Shown here: piece by piece, positions 34,703 through 45,379 of the stretch
Position numbering within the stretch: the stretch's first letter is position 1
How the letters are laid out: every line of letters begins with the position of its first letter
Source of the DNA: Diploscapter coronatus
Lineage: Eukaryota; Nematoda; Chromadorea; Rhabditida; Rhabditidae
Direction: 5' to 3'
Length of the DNA stretch: 64,000 bases
Assembly: GCA_964036155.1 (NCBI GenBank)
Contig: OZ038423.1
Location: 26,923,249 to 26,987,248, forward strand
Position numbers and translations under genes: made by a program
The notes under the pieces: generated by a model
What the model was told of the DNA's origin: nothing
The model's database searches: none
Seen by the model: the letters and a program-made list of their open reading frames with translations, nothing else

Positions 34703-37128
34703 TCAGGAGACAGTCTTCACCATGATGACCGCGTTCAGAAGGCCTGCGTCTTTGAGTGTCAGCGATTCATCGTCGATTATCTGAAAATTTCGATTTTAAT
34801 TGCTTTCAAATCATATTGCGCTGATATTCTAGTATTGCTTGATATTTGGAACATTTCTTTAAAAGAATATTTTGAAGCTTGTTTACTTGCATCTTTGTAA
34901 AATAACAAATGGTCCCATTGAAAATAATCTTCTTGATAGGTTTCGAAAGATTTTTCGTCTTTGAAGAGAAAATACCTTTTAAAGGGCAAAAATGAGTACC
35001 TTGTTGGGAAATGTGGTCATCATCTGGAACTCCTGGAAGGCGAGTTCGGGACGAGCGCCGACGACGAAGTTCCTGATGGTGGAGATGTTCTGGTCGACGT
35101 TGAAGGGCGCCACGAGGCGGCTGCCGTCTGGCAGGCGAACTTGCACCTGGAAAATATAATAGTCTATTAAATCCGTATTTTTGAAATGCTTCAAGAATTT
35201 TTCATAAAGTATAGGTATTTTAGACATTTGCTCCTCTCGCATTATTTTCCGTTTTCCAAATAATTATTATAGTTAGAAGAAAATGCAAGTGAGCGTCTAT
35301 TTTTTCTCAAGTGTGCCCGGAGTTTGATGATATTCGCCTTCATTGTTTCCTAACTCACATTCGTCTTCTCCTTGTCGTCTTTCGCGCCGATGGCCGCGAT
35401 CGCTTCCTTCAGGTTCTTCTCCTTTTCTGAAAAAATCTATCGTTTTGAGAAGAAAGTTTTAAAAACATCTCTCGAAATAATCCTGGCATTGCTAAAATTT
35501 TTCTCAATTTTCCAAGGAGTTATCTCATTTGTAAAAATAAAAAGATAATTCACCATCGGGCATGGCCGCCTGTGGTGCGGACGAGCTCGGCGCGGGGGCG
35601 CCCACGATGTTCGGCACGACGCCGCCCAAACGGGCGCCTGATCCCTAAAATTGAATAAAATAATGATATTTTAGTTTTCCTCGGAAAAATATCGAAAATC
35701 TTACTATTGAATATTTGGTAAACAATCATATTGATACATTTTTCTATTTTTGATGTCAGTTTTTCAAAACAGTGGATCAATGTCTTGTAAAAATCTTGAA
35801 GCAAATCTTTAAATTTTCGATTTAAAAAAAAAAAATTCTTACTCCGAATGGTTTTGCTTTGGGCGGGGCGTAGTCGGATCCCTTTCTCTCCATACGTAGG
35901 TTGATCATTTTGCCGTGGTGCTGACGCATCAGTTCGGGCGGAATTTTGCTGAAAATGTTAAAAACCGTGTCTTCGAAAATGTCTAAAATCATATCTCCTT
36001 TCTCCGACCGATGTTTTCAATATCTTTTTTCAAATTTTCTCCTATTAGAAGTAGGATTTTTCGATCTTAAAGTTATCTTTGTTAATTCTCCACTTGTACC
36101 CCGAAGCGATGGCAGCGATGAACTCCTTGTTGGCGGCATCCTCAGGGGAGCGAAGAGGCCCATCGTCCACCGTGAACCCGTTCGCCCACAGCGTCAGACG
36201 CACCTCGACCTGAGTTGTTCACTTTTATAAGCCTTGAAACATCTGATTCTAGAAGAAAGTGAAAATTCTGTATCGTTGGAAAGATATTATCTAATTTTAG
36301 AAATTCATATGAAGAGTTGTTCTTTCTGAAACTATAAAAAGAAAATTACTTCATTCGCCTCTTCGCCGCCACTTTGCTCCCCAGTTGGCTGATTGTCCTG
36401 AGCCGAGGCTGCTGGAGGTGCTCCGCTCGACGACTCGCCACCGCGTCCAAGACGGATCCCGCCTCCGGACGAGCCCTGAAATTTTCTCGTAATTTTTTAA
36501 TTCAAAAAATTTCAACTAATTTAAACCTTTTCACTCTAAAAATTCTATCAAATTTTCTTCCCAACAAAACTTCAAGAAACTTATCCTTCTCTTAATATTC
36601 TCAATAACAAGTTCTAAAAGATTTTTAACTCAAAAATTACCTGTCTTCCCCCACTCGTTTCGTTCGGATTGACGACTTCGGCGCCGTGACTTCTTGCGCT
36701 CCTCATCAACGCGTGGAAGAGGTCGTCGGGCTGTGCGGGACCACGCGGGCCCAGAACTTGTTGGCCGCTGAAATATTTTATTTTAATTTTACACTTTGTC
36801 TTCTAAATCTTCCAATTTCGAGATTTCTATCTAAAATTTTCATTTTTTACAATTTGCCTAACTTCAAAAGACCTCTTTATTTTTTCATTCTCCTGAATCT
36901 TCTAATTGCATTTTTAAAAATGTTTTAAATCTTAAGATTTTTTTTTTCAAATTATGGGTTATTTTAATTATTTAAATGTTACCTGTGCTCGCTCCCTCCA
37001 ACAAAGAATCCCTGACGTCTGCCCTGTCGCTCGTCGTCAGATGCGTCTTCGCTGCCCGAGCCAGAATCGTGCTCCTCGTCCCGATTTCCACTCAAATCCG
37101 CGATCGTCTTGAACTTCTTGTCCGACAT
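34703..37128 (-). CDS. ubxn-2: p47/NSFL1C-type p97 (CDC-48) cofactor with SEP and UBX domains
   Basis: p47 proteins link the AAA ATPase p97/CDC-48 to ubiquitinated substrates and membrane remodelling. The N-terminal exon from 37128 reads MSDKKFKTIADLSGNRDEE and is acidic, followed by a glycine- and serine-rich linker. The SEP domain lies at about 35870-36215, with VRLTLWANGFTVDDGPLR and KIPPELMRQHHGKMINLRME. A proline/alanine-rich linker follows. The UBX domain (about 34700-35155) has VQVRLPDGSRLVAPFN, TFPNK in the family FPxK position for p97 binding, and ends LLNAVIMVKTVS. An N-terminal UBA domain is not evident. It is the first gene of a three-gene minus-strand cluster with NDUFA12 and IMP4. 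Confidence 0.93.
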
Positions 37129-38176
37129 ATTTTGAGCTGATCAACCAGAGGGAAAAAGTTACTGAAAAATGATAAATTGGTCCGAGTTAGAACAAGAAAT
37201 TTGTACGATTTTGCGATGCGGAACTGTGAAAGTCTTCTGAAAAGAGTAAAATAATCGAGAAATAGTGGAAAAAGAAAATCCGGAATTTGAGGCAAGTTGA
37301 ATGCACGGCCTTACCAAGCTTTATTCGTTGGGAATATTTACATGTAACCTTTACTGTGTGCAAAGAAAGAGAACTGTCTTCGTCTCTCGCTTTCCCTCAC
37401 TATTTTCAAAGGATAAGGCTTGTAAGGCGGTGAATGAAAGAATCAATAACAGGTAAGCTCAGGATAAAGCGAAAATTCTTTCCAAGTAAATGTGGAATAT
37501 TTTGAGGTCATAAAGATTGAAAATTTCAATAAAAATATGAGAAATCACTAAAATAGAACGGGATCTCATTAAAATAGAGAAGTGTGACTTTAATAACGAA
37601 AGAAACGGGGTAAATGAAGGGGAAAAGGGGTTGATGTCAGGCGGTTGGAAATAAGAAGAGTGAAAATAAAAGATAACAGAAAAAGACGAGAAGAAAGTAA
37701 AAAAAATCAAGGATAAAGATAAAAATAAAAATACTTTTTTTTTTAGAAAAAAAATCGAAAACTAGTTTATATCACTTCTGAACAACATTTTTCATCGATC
37801 TAATTTGAGACTCAAAAAGAAGTTATTTTTGTATTTTTTAATTTGTACAACTCCAAACTCAGTAAAACTGATCTTAACAATGCGATTTTATCGCCATTCA
37901 TCAATGAGTATTTTGCGCCTGATTGATTTCTACCCGCTCGTTCTTGTAACTTCTTTTCTCGTTCTGCTTCTCAAACATTTTCCTCTATCTCTACTCGATT
38001 CGTAACATTCTCACCAATTCATTCAGTGATTTCTCGAGAAAAATGATCACTCGTTTAAAGTCTCGAAATTCTTATCATTCATTTTATCAAGCATTTTTAT
38101 CAGTATTTTAAAAACGATTAAATTTCTTATCTTTTCCACGATGTCGATAAACTTATCAATCTGTACATAGATTTAG
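37129..38176. promoter_or_regulatory. Divergent upstream region of ubxn-2 and the Ly6-like gene
   Basis: No coding exon is convincing here. The part next to ubxn-2 is purine-rich on the + strand (about 37430-37730), then AT-rich. A GATTTAG acceptor touches the ATG at 38177. Promoters of both flanking genes are presumably here. Confidence 0.4.
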
Positions 38177-38930
38177 ATGCCCTATTTTCCATTGATATTC
38201 TTATTTTCCTTGTTGGATTTTATGGATTTCGTATACCCTCAAGAATATAATAGTGGAGAGGAATTACGATGTTATGCTGGATTAAAATACGTGATCGGAC
38301 AAAGTCGATTTCAAGATACAGGCAATGTTTTCTCGAGTGATTCAAGATTTCAAGTACTTGTGCTCTACATTGAAAGCAAAGATTAAACTTTATTTACATA
38401 CTAAATTTTTTAAAAAAATTAAATTAATTTTCTTCTTTTAATTTCAGAAAATTGTGGGAACTTCCTCGGTCTAGAATTTCTCGGTGAGCCCTATTGCTAT
38501 AAATTTATGGAGGAGTCAAACCTCAACGAAGTCATAAAAATGGGATGCTCGAATTTTTGGTGCAACGTAAGGTTTTCGTAACTTTTGTTAAAATATATCG
38601 ATTTTCCATGAGTCATAATTCGATTTTAACGTTTCAAATGATGGCGTTTCCTAAGCCAATTATAACGATTTTGAGTCTGAAAATTGAAGTTATTTTTTTT
38701 TTTAATTCGAAATTTAGCAGCTTCGAAATACTTGTGCTGAACACGAAATGATGGGGATCAAAGGGATAATTTGTTGCTGTAAGCTTGTTTTCTTGAAACT
38801 CGAAACAAAAGGGTATGATAAATATTTAGGCAACGAGCGACATTACTGTAATTCATCAAATAATAGTCTGATTAATTTATTCATTTCTTTGATAATACCG
38901 CTTATCGTTACGATAAAACTCATTTTGTAA
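38177..38930 (+). CDS. Small secreted/GPI-type Ly6/uPAR-like three-finger protein
   Basis: The predicted protein starts with a hydrophobic signal sequence (MPYFPLIFLFSLLDFMDFVY). A cysteine-rich domain follows, with LRCYAG, NCGNFLG, PYCYKFM, GCSNFWCN, NTCAEHE and the closing CCCNERHYCN. The last is the hallmark CC(x)nCN ending of Ly6/uPAR modules. A hydrophobic tail, LFISLIIPLIVTIKLIL, at the extreme C-terminus suits GPI attachment. Exons 2-4 are 38448-38566, 38718-38778 and 38830-38930. The first exon ends at a donor at 38336 or, alternatively, 38303; both keep frame and give about 135-146 residues. The ATG follows a TTTAG acceptor directly. Function is unknown; family members modulate receptors at the cell surface. 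Confidence 0.7.
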
Positions 38931-39168
38931 ATAAATCAAATCAAAATTTTTAAGTACAAAAAGCAAGTTTTAAAAGGCAGCACTTTGAAAAGATAAAATA
39001 AAAATACCCGTGGTGGAGACCTTTGAAAGAGTTGTTAAAATTCACAACAATGAAAATGATGAATATGAAAGTATGGCACATCGATAAGCTTATGTAGAAA
39101 AATCAATTTTTGGTCAATATTTTTGATTTGAATATTTCTTTTCCAGGCAAGAAAAACAAACAGAAAAA

Positions 39169-41585
39169 TTATACGATTTCGGATCGACTAGGTCTGACTG
39201 GAGGTGTTATATCGCTTCCGCTATCCCTCGTTCTATCAACAAGTTCATCGTAGTTAGGTCGGCGGAGTGCGGGTTCTAAAAATATTTTTTAACTGAAATT
39301 ATCCTTGGAAAAGTTTAAAAAATAGCTATAATTTAAATTTCGATAAAATTCTGTTCAGCAATATGGCTTTTTTAAGTCAGAAATTCTGTCGATTTTTCCT
39401 AATTAAAAAATCATACTAATCGGTCTAGCATCATGCCCAGGTGGTTGCTTCAAATTTCTTCCATCAGCATAGGTCGTATGTAGAGGCTTCTTTTCTTCCG
39501 ACATAACTCCGGAAGGCTTGTTTTGCATCTTCCTTTTTCTAGAAAAATTTTAATTTTTAAAAAATCTGAAATTTGACTTACTGTAGGCAAATTCCGAGGC
39601 AAGCAAGTAGCAGTAAAACGAATAGAACAAAGCAGACAATTCCCAGAGCGATCGTAGCCGTTTGATAGGAGGAATCAACAACTCCAGCAGTTTTGGGTTG
39701 AAGCATATTACCGCTTTCATCTTGGCAATAGGTACCGTCTCTGATACCCCAAGGACAGTTTTGACATCGGGAGACCTAAAGTCAAATTTCATGACAACAA
39801 AATCATGTAAAAAAAGCGGCAGGAAATTGCTTTTCCTACAACCCTAATAATCTGTAGAAGAGTTGATGAGAATTTTTACCTGGTTATTAGTCTGAACGTA
39901 GTTGCAGACTTGGAAGAAACCAGTTTCTTCCGACTTGCATGCGGCGACATTCGTGTTGATGCTCGATCTATTGCAAGACAAATCACAATTCGGGCCGATC
40001 AAATTTCCAGTGCAGGAGATAGAAAATGACAAGGTCAAAGACGTTCCCAGCAACTTTCCGGTGTAAGTCCTCTGATCGTTCATATTTTGCACTCCGCCAA
40101 TGGCCGGTAGAACATCTAGTAATTTCGAAATTCGACGACAAAATCCCGATTTCGCAACTAACCCTTCAGCGGGACGATGAAAGTGTCGACATGAGTGAGT
40201 CCGTTGATTTGGACGACTTCCCCTGTGGCTTGACTTACCGATGCCCCCATATGATGGGCAAATACATCGATAGCTGCCTAAAAAATAAAATCCGTAAAAA
40301 TTATTTTAAAAACTCCTAGAAAAAATCATTTCGAAATTGCACTATTTTATTCTTTCGAGTCTTATTAAAGAGTAGGTTTGAATCGGCTATCCTATCAAAT
40401 ATTCAAGAATTTAAATTTAAAAAAAAATTATTATTCCTAAAATTTTGCGATAATTTCTAAGTTTTCCTATCCAACAATTCTTTTCCCATTTTCTTTCCTT
40501 CAAAATGAAACAATACGGAGCCAAGAGTGTTTGTTGTGGAACGTTTTGGGGTTGGATGATGAAACGCTGACTCATTCAAGAGAGGGCATCCGAAATATAG
40601 GATGCACCAAAACTTTAATAAGGCCACAAAAGTTATTGAAAAATTGCGACTTTACGAAAAATACGAATAAAACTGACCGGTTTACTTCCCATCTGAACGA
40701 CAAATTGCTTCGACCACTTTTCCGCTTGATTCTGGGGAAGTTGACCAGAAGGATCAAGATGAACGAAGTCGGTGGCCTGATATCTAACGGACTCCCTGAA
40801 AGAATTAGACTAGAGCCTTGAAGGAATGATTTCAGTTGGGTAAATCTTAAGCAACCTCTTAATTTGAATAATTTTGAAGAAACCAACTCACTCCGCCTCA
40901 TCGCCACTAGAAATGATGAACGTGAAACCGAAATAGCATCTCGGTGGATTTCCACTGAAAATGTCGCATTTTCCAGTCGACGGGCAGACGCAGGTATTGC
41001 CTCCTGGCAGGGCGAATTGGGGGTTGGAATATCCCCGAAGTTGGAACTGAATCGAAACACCGGAAGAGATGGATAATGAAGTGCCCTAAAATGTTCCATT
41101 ATCTCTTCAGGACTATCAAAACCTGTTTATTTAGAACAAAATGTCTTTCTTTCAAGAAAATGTTATAAAAGTGGTCGATTTTAAGATTACAGTATCAGGA
41201 TTGAAAAAATCAATTTACAAAGAAAATCCAAGGCCTACCATATTAGTCATATTGTGCTGAGTGATCAATTGTCCCTGGAATCCCTGTTGTCGTTGCCCAT
41301 TTTGATATCCTCCATTAAACTGTCGATTCTGATCGTTGACATTGACATCGATGCCGTTTCGTCCGTTCGGGTTTGAATTTGAGCTAGTTCCGAAGGAGTA
41401 TTGATTGTTGTTATTCATGTCTGTTGGAGGCTGGATCAGAGGAGAATTGTTTGAATTGCGATCATTCTAAAAATTATTTTCCAAAATTGAAAATAACAAT
41501 ACCCTACTTGATAGTAGTTCTGCTGTTGTCTATTCTGCTGACAAACACATGAAGATATAAATAATGCCAATAAGTAAAGTCGCAT
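39169..41585 (-). CDS. Type I membrane protein with degenerate Notch-ligand-like (MNNL/DSL) ectodomain
   Basis: The start at 41585 gives a signal peptide, MRLYLLALFISSCVC, and then an Asn/Gln-rich disordered segment (exon 41239-41466). A cysteine-bearing beta-type domain follows (exon from 41085): SIQFQLRGYSNPQ, TCVCPSTGKC and RCYFGFTFIISS. This resembles the N-terminal domain of Notch ligands. A later exon (about 39890-40100) holds SCTGNLIGPNCDLSC with further spaced cysteines, like a diverged DSL or EGF module. A short NCPWGIRDGTYC piece precedes one transmembrane helix (about 39590-39660, ALGIVCFVLFVLLLLACLGI). The cytoplasmic tail is basic and ends SEIV, a possible PDZ ligand. The fold assignment is tentative. 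The gene converges on the Ly6-like gene. Confidence 0.6.
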
Positions 41586-44500
41586 CCTGAAAAGTATACA
41601 ACATATAATTTTTAGAAGTAAAAAACATTTTCCAGAAAAATCGATTCCAGGAAAATGGGCATTCAATATAACGGGATGAGTCACGTTCTGTGCACGAGAA
41701 AGATATTGTGTCTTTCAGCAAAAGCAAATAAAATATTTTGCCGTCTTTCGTTATTTGTTAGAGGGTAGGTTTACCGGAACAGTAAAGAAGGAACAATTTC
41801 AACATTCGATTAGTTTTCAAGGTAGTCAAAAGCAATGTCAAAGTAGTATTTCTTCAGAAGAGCTAGATCTTTAGCTAAAACATGATGAAGTCCAGATTTT
41901 AATTCAAAAATTCGAGGAACTGATAGAAAGAGGTAATTTTTCCCGAAAACAAATCGATTTGCCTTGGATGTAAAAAGGCGCAGCGACAGGACCTTGCGCA
42001 CCGGCCACGGCCAAGCTTATCATTGTTTGCTCTCAACTTTGAACAAATCGAAATTCCGAGGGGAGGGAACGGGGAATTTCGAAAAACCGAACAAAATTGC
42101 AGGTAAATAAATAGATTTTGAGTAAAAGTAGGAGAAAAATAAATCACAAGAAAAAATCTCCCGAATTTAGATTAAAAAAAAAAGTACTATATAAAATACT
42201 GAACTAAAAATAAAACTGTACCAATCCATAAAAATACAATGCGGAGTTCAGTATGACTCAACGATAAGGGAATGTTTCCAAATTTGGGCGAGGGAAACAG
42301 CCCCAAAATGCTTGAGGCGAAATGCGATGATTAATAAAATGAGGGGAAGGAAAAGCGGGGGAAATACCGAAAAGAAGTTCGATGTGAAAAGATGCAGAAA
42401 AATGAGATAGCACACAGATTTTGGAAAGCGAAAAGATGCAGAGTTTGAAGAGTGATTCATATGAGGACCGAAGGTAGAGAAAAACGGACCTGGTCCGGGA
42501 AAAGAAAGAAGAGAAAGAAAGAATGAAAGAAAGTATACTGGTCAAGAAAGCCTAAGAGGACCATAAAGTGAGATTACTTGTTAGGCCTATGTGTGAAGAA
42601 CGGATTGATAGCTTAGGGGATGGACATTTATGGTCAAGCGAAGGGCCAGATTACCCAGGAAAAGGAAAGTGATATCTCTAAGGATGTTATTAGTGACGGG
42701 CAAAAATATGCAAATATTGGGGCGAGGAAAGAACACTCTGTCTAACAAACGTGTCTTGAGTCCAACAAACTGTTTGCACTTGACGCTCGGAATAGTGAAA
42801 GGGACATTGACACGAGCGAGAGAAACGTGGAGTATTGCATGGGATCGGGAAAATGTATCTAGAAAAGTAAGAAAGAATTTAGAAAAAGTGTATTTGGAAA
42901 GAAGATTTTATAGTTTCGAAAATAAGTTATGCAAATCAACAAATGGAAGAAAAATATCAAAAACTTTTCTTCTTTCGGAAGAAAAGTTATGTGAAAAAGT
43001 CAAGTTCTTGAAAAGAATTGATCTAGCAGGTAAGGGTAACATTTCTCAAAAAAATTCGAAGGCAAGTAAAGATTTTGTTAGAAAGGCGAAGATTGTGAAA
43101 TAGTACGAGGCAGGCATCGATACGAATAGATTGAAAAGTGATACCCAAATAAGGCAGGAAGGAATGTGGGAACGTCTTGTGAAAAGAGAGAACCCCTGTA
43201 GTCAGAAACTCGACCTAAATCGAGTCAATGCTAGGAAAATGGAAGAAAAAGTTGCGGAATTTAGCCAGATTTTTAAACTTGATAAATTAGGCGACCACAC
43301 CCAGGAAATTAATTATTTCAAAAGAGTTAAATTTAAATTGCAAGCTTGTTGAAATAACGATCAAAATATGATAGCCCATGAATCTAAATATTTCCGAACA
43401 ATTTCATAAGTCCGAAAAACTCGTGAAAATATTGAATCGACTGATAAGAACTCTTCCTCTCAAACAAATAATGCTTATACATACGGGCTGAATGTGTGGG
43501 TGGATGTATCATCAATAAGGGGACGGAGCTGAAATGAATCAGAGCTCATAAAATTCGATTCACGGAAAGTCGAAGTTCAGAAATGGATAATTTCAAAGTC
43601 ACAAGTATAAAATCAGGCAAAAATTTGAAATTTTAATATTGAATAGTGCTAGGCAAAACTAAGTTCTCCAATAATTGGAATACAGAGTCACCTATGCTAA
43701 TACTTGGAAAAGCTAAAGACGCAGAGTCAGATCATATTTGCCCGAAACTCGTATAGTCATAAAGTCATTCGAATCGGGAAGCGATTATCGCTCTCGATGA
43801 TGCAATTGAAGTTGAAACTCTCACGGAACGAAGAGAGATCGAGATGTGTCTGTTATGGAAGAGGAGGAAACGAAACAAAAATATATATTATGGACGAAAG
43901 ATTGTTGAAATGACACTAGAAATATAAATCTCGAGAAAAATGGATATAGTATGGATGATTGAAGATATTCAGAGATTCAAAAATTCGTAGAATTAGTAAA
44001 ATCATAATATGCTAGAGAAAAAATCAAGAATAGTTTTGATTTGAATAGTCAAAGAGAAACTCCAATTGACTATACACAGATCTCTCGTTTTCCTGTAAGC
44101 ATTTTGTGGGATGAAAGGCATTGATCGGCAATTTCACGGCCGTCCCCCTTTTAATGGAAAAGCGCGAGCGACGCAGTTTTATGGTGGGAAAACTGTTAAA
44201 AGCTTTAGATATGAAATTGAAGGCATCGAATGGTACGATGGGAAGAAAGTGATGAGAAAATTCTAGAGAAAAATAGTGCAGCTGAAAAATTTAATATTAT
44301 CCTTAGAAAAAGAAAGCTTATTGGAATTATGAAGAAAATTTGCAAGATGTGATTTGGAATGTTGAAAATTTCTTATTTTGAAGGCAGTTGGAAAGAGTGA
44401 GATAAATCTGGGTAGAAAAGATGAGAATACAGGATAAAGGCGGATTAAGAAAGACCTCGAGTTCTTTAGATTCCCCTTTATTCTTTCTTGCCTGTATTGC

Positions 44501-44855
44501 CTTTTCTATTCGAACGAACAACAATTCCACTCGCTCGCTCGCTCGTTCAGCCAATCATACCTATTGCTTTGTATAGAAACGAACAATCAACAAGTCGTAG
44601 GAATGAAGAATTACCATAGCGGAATTTTCGAAGAAGATCACCATTTATTATTTCATCTTTAATGAAACTTGAAACAACAGTTGAAAGCACAATAATCTCG
44701 CAAAATTTAATTTAATTTTCAGAATATATGAAGATGTGGTAGTATCGAGACATGATAATCTAGCATAAGAAAAGGAAAGATACATCTTCATTCTGTGTAT
44801 GCTATTACTTAGCCAATATTTATCGTAGGGTATTTTTCAGCTTTCTGAATTTCTG
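41586..44855. other. Purine-rich intergenic region without recognised genes
   Basis: From about 42240 to 44300 the + strand is strikingly rich in A and G, with many GAAAG and GGAAA runs. It contains the longest anonymous open frame of the area (42630-43103) followed by another in the same frame (43131-43352). The encoded products are lysine/arginine-rich, without signal peptide, domain or intron pattern. I read the openness as a by-product of base composition. A short array of GAGCGAGC-type repeats lies near 44524-44550. Confidence 0.4.
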
Positions 44856-45079
44856 ACAAGAATTTCTTCATCGGCCCATGCTGCTATAGACGGCGTGGTT
44901 AGTTTGCCTAAAATTTTAGAGGGATCTACCCAAATAATATTTATGCACCATGCTCGTTGAATATAGCAACAAATTGATCCTGTTCGGGGCCAGCCATGCA
45001 CGAATGAGTCGTGCTCAGGATCAATTCCAATTGCTCTGCCTGTCGAAGTAGTCGTGGACTTACTCGAATTGCCACCCAT
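44856..45079 (-). pseudogene. N-terminal fragment of an HSP70-like gene
   Basis: From 45079 the frame reads MGGNSSKSTTTSTGRAIGID, where AIGID is the start of the HSP70 nucleotide-binding domain. One base of slippage then moves the HSP70-like reading to the next frame, with LSTTHSC and DQFVAIFNEHG in place of the phosphate-loop region. It returns to the first frame for ILGKLTTPSIAAWADEE, which corresponds to the HSP70 segment after the first beta-strands. Nothing of the remaining 550 or so residues follows. This looks like a decayed partial copy. A rapidly evolved small gene or an unusual spliced exon is less likely. The MG start resembles an N-myristoylation site. Confidence 0.5.
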
Positions 45080-45379
45080 AGTTTATCAACTTTCCAATAT
45101 CATGAAAACAGCGAGCAATTTCCAAAATCTTTCAAGCTTTTTAATCGGAATAATCGATATTATTCAGAACCTATAGTTGTAATCACTCCACTTAAAACAC
45201 AGCAAATTTAATTAGTGTAAGATTAATCAATAAGTTGTTGACTAAAATTGCTCGAGCATGAGTCAATTCGACATTTTCAGCAATTTATTCATTCATAAAT
45301 TTCAAAATATATATAACGTAACGTAATAGAATAATTATCGAAGAAATGATAAGTATGCGTCAAACCCATTGCGGTTCTT

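Noticed and set aside
40572..41099. Long minus-strand open frame (175 codons) over the membrane-protein exons
   Set aside because: It is a shadow. Another frame of the same strand gives exons with proper splice borders and a regular cysteine pattern; this frame has neither.
42630..43352. Two adjacent + strand open frames with Lys/Arg-rich products
   Set aside because: No start context, splice sites, domains or codon preference. They are explained by the purine-rich composition that avoids stops.
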